Of a DNA stretch of 11,813 nucleotides, positions 7,142-11,813 are shown piece after piece. Numbering within the stretch: the first letter of the stretch is position 1; each line of letters opens with the position of its first letter. Below the pieces are notes generated by a model that saw only the letters and a list, made by a program, of their open reading frames with translations, had not been told where the DNA came from and did not search any database. The DNA comes from Candidatus Treponema faecavium (GTDB lineage: Bacteria > Spirochaetota > Spirochaetia > Treponematales > Treponemataceae). The position numbers and the translations under genes were made by a program. The stretch is taken from assembly GCA_019113455.1 (NCBI GenBank), contig DXHG01000004.1:1-11813 (forward strand), given 5' to 3'.

Positions 7142-7148
7142 CCCGGTA

Positions 7149-8924
7149 ATGAAACCATATATGCTTTTCTGCCTGCTGCTGTGCGCGCTGCACGGCGCGT
7201 ATGCACAGCAGCTGCAGAGCACAGAAACGGTTATACTCACAAAGCCGTCGTGGGAGCGCGTGCTCAGCGGCAAAGCGGCAGCTCAGCCTGAGCGGACAAG
7301 CTACGGCTTTATACAGATGCTTGACGGCAGAACGCTTGCCGCGTGCGCGCCTGACGGCAGGACGCTCTGGCAGCAGCCGCTGAACGGGCGTCCGGGCTCG
7401 TTTCTTACGGTGGATGCGGCAAACGACTTCTGCTACGCGCTCGTAAACAACAACACCAAACTGCAGCTTTATAACCCGAGCGGCGTGTGGCTGTGGACGG
7501 TCAATCTGCCGCAGGCGGCCGTGCACAAGCCGCTTGTCGGCAGGGACGGGCGCGTCTTTGTGCAGGGCGAGCAGTATATCTCCTGCTACGGTGTCAACGG
7601 AACACAGAAATGGAGCGCCGACGTACCGCCGTCGGGCGGATTTCCGCTCTACGAACTGCCCGACGGCACGCTGCTCTATATCCGCGGGGAACAGGCGGGC
7701 GGAAAAACAACAGCGCTGCGCATATCGCCGTTCGGTTCCGTGCTTGAAGAGCTGACGTTCAGCGGCGCCGTTGCGGCCGCGGGACACACAAAAGCGGGCA
7801 TTATACTTGTATTCGCCGACGGGGCGGCAGGCTGCTGCACCGTAAAAAACGGCATGGCGTATTCGCAGTGGATCCGGTCTGCCGTTGTCGAAAAGCCTGA
7901 AACATGCATCATCCTTGAAACAGGCGATGTCTGTTCGATAATTTCTGCGGCGGCAGGCGGCTCGCAGGCGCTTATATTGCAGCCTGAAACGGGAGAAACG
8001 CTTGGCGCCGTCGCTGAACTCGGGCCTTCGGCACAGGCGATTGTATTTACCGACTGCACTAATTCATTCGTTACGATAGCGGACAGGGCGGCTGCGGCGG
8101 CATTCAATGTACAGACAAAGCAGGTAGAATGGCGGGCATCGCTTCCGGCAAACAAAGACTGGAAATATCTTCTTTCAACGGAACCCGGGATGCTCGTGCT
8201 TGCCGGTTCCGACACGTGGACGATAAGCGCATACCGCGTCAGACAGTACCCGCAGTCAAGACTTGCCTCCGACGCGCCGCGCGCGCAAAAAACATCGTAC
8301 CTGCCGTTTGCGCAGAAAGAAGCGGAAAAAAGCGGTGTTTCTTATTATCTGCCTGCTTCCGCGGCTGAACTTGCGGCAATCGCCGAACTCATGCAGAGCG
8401 GCGATGCCGGCGGCAAGGAACTTTCTGCGTATCTGACAGTCAGGCATGAGGCGGACCGGCTCAGAGACCGGTACTACCGACAGACGCCGCTGCCCGCGGG
8501 GGAAAACATGATTCCCTCGTACGCATCGAACATCGTACAGGCCGAGCAGCTTTTGACCCTGTTTCCGCTTTTTGAAAGCGACGCTTTTGCAAAGGATATT
8601 GCGTACGCTATAAAGAATGAAACAGACAGTACGCTGCTTGCCGCAGCGCTCCGCGCCGCATCAAGGCTCGGCTACGACCCGCAGGGAGACATGCTTTCGG
8701 CAATCGGAGGGCGCATACGCACGGCGGCGGTTCTGCAGAATCCGGCGCTTGCCGCCGCCGCGTGCGATGCGGTGTATCGGATATGCCGCTTTATGGGCAA
8801 GCCGGCGTTTCTTGAACAGGGCAGGGAACAGCTCGTGTTCCTCATACATCCCGATTTTGACGAAAAAATACGCGCGAGTGCGGAATCCGCCTTAAAAAAA
8901 CTGATAGACTTGCAGATTCAATAA
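7149..8924 (+). CDS. Exported beta-propeller protein with PQQ-like repeats and helical C-terminal region
   Basis: I do not recognise a named family. The 591-residue product starts with a signal peptide (MKPYMLFCLLLCALHGAYA), likely cut after residue 19, so it should act outside the inner membrane. The Cys at 12 is preceded by LLL and does not make a good lipobox. Residues about 50-365 contain recurring beta blades with Trp-bearing strands typical of PQQ/BamB-like propellers: GRTLWQQPL (70-78), GVWLWTVNL (112-120), GTQKWSADV (151-159) and KQVEWRASL (324-332). Residues about 400-590 are helical and Ala/Leu-rich, with a HEAT-like look (for example NETDSTLLAAALRAASRLGY). Such proteins usually act as protein-binding scaffolds; the partner here is unknown. 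It lies between a methyltransferase gene and the P83/100-like gene, whose promoter overlaps its end. Confidence 0.7.
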   Translation: MKPYMLFCLLLCALHGAYAQQLQSTETVILTKPSWERVLSGKAAAQPERTSYGFIQMLDGRTLAACAPDGRTLWQQPLNGRPGSFLTVDAANDFCYALVNNNTKLQLYNPSGVWLWTVNLPQAAVHKPLVGRDGRVFVQGEQYISCYGVNGTQKWSADVPPSGGFPLYELPDGTLLYIRGEQAGGKTTALRISPFGSVLEELTFSGAVAAAGHTKAGIILVFADGAAGCCTVKNGMAYSQWIRSAVVEKPETCIILETGDVCSIISAAAGGSQALILQPETGETLGAVAELGPSAQAIVFTDCTNSFVTIADRAAAAAFNVQTKQVEWRASLPANKDWKYLLSTEPGMLVLAGSDTWTISAYRVRQYPQSRLASDAPRAQKTSYLPFAQKEAEKSGVSYYLPASAAELAAIAELMQSGDAGGKELSAYLTVRHEADRLRDRYYRQTPLPAGENMIPSYASNIVQAEQLLTLFPLFESDAFAKDIAYAIKNETDSTLLAAALRAASRLGYDPQGDMLSAIGGRIRTAAVLQNPALAAAACDAVYRICRFMGKPAFLEQGREQLVFLIHPDFDEKIRASAESALKKLIDLQIQ

Positions 8925-8954
8925 TTGTTATTATTCGGCAACACATGGTATAAT
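8925..8954 (+). promoter_or_regulatory. Sigma70-type extended -10 promoter for the P83/100-like gene
   Basis: TTGTTA (8925-8930) is followed by an 18-base spacer and a perfect -10 TATAAT (8949-8954) preceded by TGG, an extended -10. It begins immediately after the stop codon of the propeller gene (TAA 8922-8924). The predicted start near 8961 gives a leader of about 100 bases with no obvious stable hairpin. Confidence 0.75.
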
Positions 8955-9049
8955 ACGACGCAGATAAGGGATGGACAGGGGATAGAGTGCCGGGCTTCTG
9001 CGCTGTGCCGCATGCACGCGCCGCCCTGCATACAGCCGCCCCATTCTCT

Positions 9050-9056
9050 AGGAGGT
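9050..9056 (+). promoter_or_regulatory. Ribosome binding site of the P83/100-like gene
   Basis: AGGAGGT at 9050-9056 is a full anti-16S match four bases before ATG 9061. It points to high translation and fixes the start. Confidence 0.75.
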
Positions 9057-9060
9057 ATAC

Positions 9061-10902
9061 ATGAAACGCATAAGCGCGCACATGGCGCGTATTCTGCGCG
9101 CACTGACACTGACCGCTGCACTTATCACAGGGCTTGTGCAGCCGGTCATGGCGCAGGCGACTGCTCCGCTTGCGGTTGATCAAGCGGAACTTGAAAGCGC
9201 CGGTTCGCCCGATTCAATCGTATTTATAAACTACAACGGTCCTCACGCAGTCATCGATTCGCTTGAGGCAATCCGCGGCATCGGTACGGCGCTTGGCAGT
9301 CAGATTGCCGGCAGAACCGGACAGCTTGCAACGGCAGGCGAACAGAACCGCTACTATGTCATTCATGCGGTGGATCCTGAAGTGCAGACTGGGCTTGACG
9401 CGGACATTATCATCATCGGAAGCGACGCTGCCGTGGATCATGTACGGAACCTGCGCCATATTATTGCGGCGTATCTTGAGGCGGCGTACGGCTATGATGA
9501 GCGCGACGCGCAGACGCTTGCGGTGTTTGCGACCGTATACAATGCTGTCTACCGCGGAAACCTTGATTACTATACGTCGCGCTACAAGCCGATTGTTGCC
9601 TCGTATCTCACGCGGGAACACGCGGGTCTTTCGACAAACTACGCAGACTGGCCGGGACAGACGCAGATCGTGATACCGCTGTCAAACCCGACCGGCACGT
9701 CAATCGGCACTATCGACACAACGGTCATTTCTGATCAGAATGTCGTTGATTCCATGCGGGCAAACGAAGAGAATATGGGCGTTGACGCACGCAGGGACAT
9801 GGTGGACATAAAAGACCGCGAGGCGGACCAGCTTGAAGAGCAGGCAGCCGACGCACAGGCGCAGGCGGCAGAAGCGCAGGCGCAGGCAAACATAGAGCGG
9901 CAGCAGCTTGAACAGGAACAGCAGGTGCTGCGCCAGGAACAGCAGCGGCTTGAGCAGGCGTCGCAGGAAGCGGCGGCGGCGCAGGCGCAGGCTGAAGACG
10001 CGCAGGCGCAGGCGGCGCAGGCGCAGCAGCAGGCCGCGGAAGCTCAGGCGCAGGCAGCAGAGGCTCAGGCGCAGGCGGCTGACGCACAGCAGCAGGCAGC
10101 TGACGCACAGCAGCAGGCGGCAGAGGCTCAAGCGCAGGCGGCTGACGCACAGCAGCAGGCGGCAGAGGCTCAAGCTCAGGCGGCTGACGCACAGCAGCAG
10201 GCTGACGCACAGCAGCAGGCGGTGCAGCAGCAGGAAGAAGCCGTGCAGCAGCAGCAGCAGGCCGCTGATGAGAAACAGCAGACCGCTGACGAAATGCAGC
10301 AGGCGGCGCAGGAACAGCAGGCGGCTGCTGACCAGAAGCGCGAAGAAGCGCGCGGCGACCGCACCGAAATTGCCCGCGATCAGCAGCGGCTGCTCGCGCT
10401 TGAACAGCAGCAGCCGGATGACTCAAATGTTACGTACGGGCTGAAACTCGTTGATGAGCAGAAATTGCTTTCAGCGATGGTGAAAGTAGATATGACAACG
10501 GGCGAAGTTCTGCAAACGTCTCCTGTTGCAGTTATCCGCGGCAGGGCGCTGCTTCCGGCAGGCGACGGCTATGCGGCGATTGCCGGCGAAAACACCGGCA
10601 ACGGTGCTGTCAGGCTCGTTATCCTTGACAAGCAGAACATGGAAATCATGATTGAAAGCAATGAAACCATTGCTGAGAATTCCGTGCTGTTGGACATCGG
10701 CGGCTCGCTGTATGCAGTCGCGCAGCAGAACGGCTGGCGCCTCGCCAAGTACGATGCGGAGCTGAACCTGCTGCTCACTTCTGCCATAGAAGTAAATCCG
10801 TCAACACCGGTTTCCGTGACGGAGACAGGAAGTTTCTGCGTCAATGACAGTCAGGGCAATGTGCGCCTGCTTGATCCGGCAAACTTAAGCCCGATCCGGT
10901 AA
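9061..10902 (+). CDS. P83/100-family exported coiled-coil protein
   Basis: Resembles the spirochaete P83/100 antigens (Borrelia P83/100, T. pallidum TP0486 family), whose molecular function is not established. The 613-residue product has a signal peptide with likely cleavage after Ala31 (PVMA, then QATAPL). A conserved globular domain covers about 40-235 (IVFINYNG, YYVIHAVDPEVQTGLDADI, YLEAAYGYD). A continuous coiled coil runs from about 250 to 450 and is extremely rich in Ala, Gln and Glu. A beta-rich domain of propeller-blade character follows at 455-613 (LVDEQKLLSAMVKVDMTTG, LVILDKQNMEIM). Residues 304-380 are eleven near-perfect heptads of the AAEAQAQ/AADAQQQ type. It has its own promoter, a strong ribosome binding site and a strong terminator, so it is a single well-expressed unit. 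No lipobox is present, so a periplasmic location is likely. Confidence 0.85.
   Translation: MKRISAHMARILRALTLTAALITGLVQPVMAQATAPLAVDQAELESAGSPDSIVFINYNGPHAVIDSLEAIRGIGTALGSQIAGRTGQLATAGEQNRYYVIHAVDPEVQTGLDADIIIIGSDAAVDHVRNLRHIIAAYLEAAYGYDERDAQTLAVFATVYNAVYRGNLDYYTSRYKPIVASYLTREHAGLSTNYADWPGQTQIVIPLSNPTGTSIGTIDTTVISDQNVVDSMRANEENMGVDARRDMVDIKDREADQLEEQAADAQAQAAEAQAQANIERQQLEQEQQVLRQEQQRLEQASQEAAAAQAQAEDAQAQAAQAQQQAAEAQAQAAEAQAQAADAQQQAADAQQQAAEAQAQAADAQQQAAEAQAQAADAQQQADAQQQAVQQQEEAVQQQQQAADEKQQTADEMQQAAQEQQAAADQKREEARGDRTEIARDQQRLLALEQQQPDDSNVTYGLKLVDEQKLLSAMVKVDMTTGEVLQTSPVAVIRGRALLPAGDGYAAIAGENTGNGAVRLVILDKQNMEIMIESNETIAENSVLLDIGGSLYAVAQQNGWRLAKYDAELNLLLTSAIEVNPSTPVSVTETGSFCVNDSQGNVRLLDPANLSPIR
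9970..10218 (+). repeat. 21-bp tandem repeat tract encoding Ala/Gln heptads
   Basis: Eleven consecutive 21-base units encode seven-residue repeats (AAAAQAQ, AEDAQAQ, AAQAQQQ, then AAEAQAQ and AADAQQQ types), followed by one 18-base unit ADAQQQ at 10201-10218. From about 10075 the two types partly alternate, giving a 42-base higher-order repeat with nearly identical DNA. Because units are multiples of three, gain or loss of copies would change coiled-coil length without breaking the frame. Confidence 0.85.
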
Positions 10903-10924
10903 TACAGCGCATAATCAGTACAGT

Positions 10925-10967
10925 ACACGGCGCGTCCGGCATTTTCCCGGGCGCGCCGTGTTATTTT
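10925..10967 (+). terminator. Strong rho-independent terminator after the P83/100-like gene
   Basis: A 15-pair stem (10925-10939 with 10947-10961, including one G-U at 10935/10951) closes a seven-base loop CATTTTC. It is followed by TTATTTT, ending 65 bases after the stop codon. It separates the P83/100-like gene from the C45 gene. Confidence 0.85.
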
Positions 10968-10982
10968 AAACATGTGTGTGTA

Positions 10983-11001
10983 CCGCCGCGCCGTGCGGCG
11001 G
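10983..11001. other. 7-bp GC hairpin just upstream of the C45 gene promoter
   Basis: CCGCCGC (10983-10989) and GCGGCGG (10995-11001) are perfect inverted arms around GCCGT. The element ends four bases before the -35 box. It could be an operator or simply a GC-rich hairpin; no T-run follows directly. Confidence 0.3.
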
Positions 11002-11004
11002 CAG

Positions 11005-11033
11005 TTGACAGGAATTTTTTAATACCGTATTAC
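11005..11033 (+). promoter_or_regulatory. Promoter of the C45 acyltransferase/hydrolase gene
   Basis: A consensus -35 TTGACA (11005-11010), a 17-base spacer and -10 TATTAC (11028-11033) lie 35 bases before the start codon. The -10 box overlaps the first copy of a 12-base direct repeat. Confidence 0.65.
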
Positions 11034-11059
11034 AGTACCCATTACAGTACCCATTACAG
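11029..11059 (+). repeat. 12-bp direct repeat in the promoter/leader of the C45 gene
   Basis: ATTACAGTACCC occurs at 11029-11040 and 11041-11052, followed by a partial third copy ATTACAG at 11053-11059. The first copy supplies most of the -10 box and the third runs into the ribosome binding site AGGAG (11058-11062), five bases before ATG 11068. Confidence 0.8.
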
Positions 11060-11067
11060 GAGTTTAT

Positions 11068-11813
11068 ATGTATCATATGCGTTTCAAAGGCACTCCCGCA
11101 GAAATGGGAGCAAAACGGGGCAGGCTGTACCGCACGCACGGAGCCGCGTTTCCGATACGGCTTGACAGCTTTCAGACAGCGCATGGAGCGCACAGCGAGG
11201 CAATTCTCCGCGCACTGTTTCCCGCGGTATGCGAAGAAGCTGAGGCAATGTCGCATGAACTGGGAATTTCCTACATCACGTTCATTTCTTGGATGCTGTG
11301 CATGGGATGCTGCATGTATAACCTTGAAAACAGCCGCCACGCGGAAGTCCGCGGCTGTACCGCGTTCGCGGCGGCGGACACAGGCGGCGTCTGGTACGGA
11401 AGAAACAACGACCTGCCGCCGTTCTTAAAAAAGACGTCGACAAGCGATTTGTACGTGCTGCCTTCAGGCAGGCGCTTTATCCTGACTACAAGCTCGTTCA
11501 TTAACGGCGAAGAAGCGGTGAACAGCGACGGACTGGTGGTCTGCATGACGTTTGTGATGCCGCGGCTGGAAGAGATACGACCCGGTTTTAATTCCGTGTT
11601 TGCGGTACGGTATCTTGCAGAAAAAGCCGCATCGGTATCCGAAGCGCTCAAGCTGCTGGAACCGCTTCCCGTATCGTCGCCGTGCTGCATACTGCTTGCC
11701 GATAAAAGCGGTGCCATGGCGGCGGCGGAATGTGCGCCGCATAAAAAACAGATACGGATGCCGCAGACGCTTGATAACGGTATTTCCTATATTGCGGCGG
11801 CAAACAATTTTAC
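11068..11813 (+). CDS. C45-family N-terminal-nucleophile acyltransferase/hydrolase (3' end outside window)
   Basis: Resembles the peptidase C45 / acyl-CoA:6-aminopenicillanic acid acyltransferase-like group. These proteins cut themselves before a Cys, which then serves as N-terminal nucleophile for amide bond hydrolysis or acyl transfer. The predicted nucleophile is Cys97 in VRGCTAF, followed by VWYGRNNDLPPF (108-119), the usual G-R-N-x-D after the nucleophile. The N-terminal FKGTPAEMGAKRGRL (6-20) matches the family opening. The visible 248 residues include the alpha propeptide-like part and much of the Ntn core. There is no signal peptide, so a cytoplasmic location is likely. A Cys-rich stretch (MLCMGCCM) lies at 76-83. 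The start is supported by AGGAG five bases upstream. The substrate is unknown; penicillin acylation should not be assumed, and cleavage of N-acyl amino acids, peptides or bile-salt-like amides is equally possible. Confidence 0.75.
   Translation, partial: MYHMRFKGTPAEMGAKRGRLYRTHGAAFPIRLDSFQTAHGAHSEAILRALFPAVCEEAEAMSHELGISYITFISWMLCMGCCMYNLENSRHAEVRGCTAFAAADTGGVWYGRNNDLPPFLKKTSTSDLYVLPSGRRFILTTSSFINGEEAVNSDGLVVCMTFVMPRLEEIRPGFNSVFAVRYLAEKAASVSEALKLLEPLPVSSPCCILLADKSGAMAAAECAPHKKQIRMPQTLDNGISYIAAANNF

Noticed and set aside
6602..7273. 223-codon minus-strand frame opposite the methyltransferase
   Set aside because: It lies over the catalytic half of a clear enzyme, has no family features and no ribosome binding site; a shadow of high-GC coding.
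9725..10426. Long minus-strand frame encoding a proline/alanine-rich protein opposite the P83/100-like gene
   Set aside because: It is a mirror of the GC-rich 21-bp repeats; composition is fully explained by the sense codons, and it has no ribosome binding site.
11029..11059. CRISPR-like array
   Set aside because: The repeats are contiguous 12-mers without spacers; the tract at 9970-10218 is likewise a coding tandem repeat.

Overview
The window looks like chromosomal DNA from a spirochaete, most likely a Treponema of moderate GC content. The main pointer is the gene at 9061-10902, whose product has the layout of the spirochaete P83/100 antigen family: signal peptide, conserved N-terminal domain, long Ala/Gln coiled coil and a beta-rich C-terminal domain. 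The genus is an inference from that family and general style; no rRNA, tRNA, intact mobile element or CRISPR array is visible.

Layout from the left. Positions 1-1988 hold the end of a ClpC-type AAA+ unfoldase gene whose N-terminal domain lies outside the window. A TTGACA promoter with an 11-bp dyad over its -10 box precedes a citrate synthase gene (2087-3442). Five bases later comes a 16S rRNA pseudouridine synthase of the RsuA type (3448-4197), probably in the same transcript. A 600-bp non-coding stretch (4198-4797) separates it from a convergent gene. That stretch has short frame-disrupted pieces resembling the start of HsdR and the PLPPLAEQ-type motif of HsdS, so it may be the scar of a lost type I restriction-modification locus.

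On the minus strand is an alpha/beta hydrolase of the monoacylglycerol lipase/lysophospholipase family (4798-5736). Head to head with it, 85 bp away, is a [4Fe-4S] TrmA/RlmD-family rRNA uridine-C5 methyltransferase (5822-7105), apparently with a leaderless start. Next are an exported PQQ-type beta-propeller protein with a helical C-terminal part (7149-8924), a sigma70-type extended -10 promoter, the P83/100-like gene with its 21-bp repeat tract, and a textbook intrinsic terminator (10925-10967). The window ends in a C45-family N-terminal-nucleophile acyltransferase/hydrolase (11068 to beyond 11813) with its own strong promoter and a 12-bp direct repeat in the promoter/leader.

The genes are mostly housekeeping (protein quality control, citrate formation, rRNA modification, lipid ester hydrolysis) plus two exported spirochaete envelope-type proteins. 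They do not form one pathway. I see no clear undescribed system. The points most worth a look are the restriction-modification relic, the heptad repeat tract in the P83/100-like protein, the dyad at the citrate synthase promoter, the leaderless methyltransferase start and the repeat-bearing promoter of the C45 gene.
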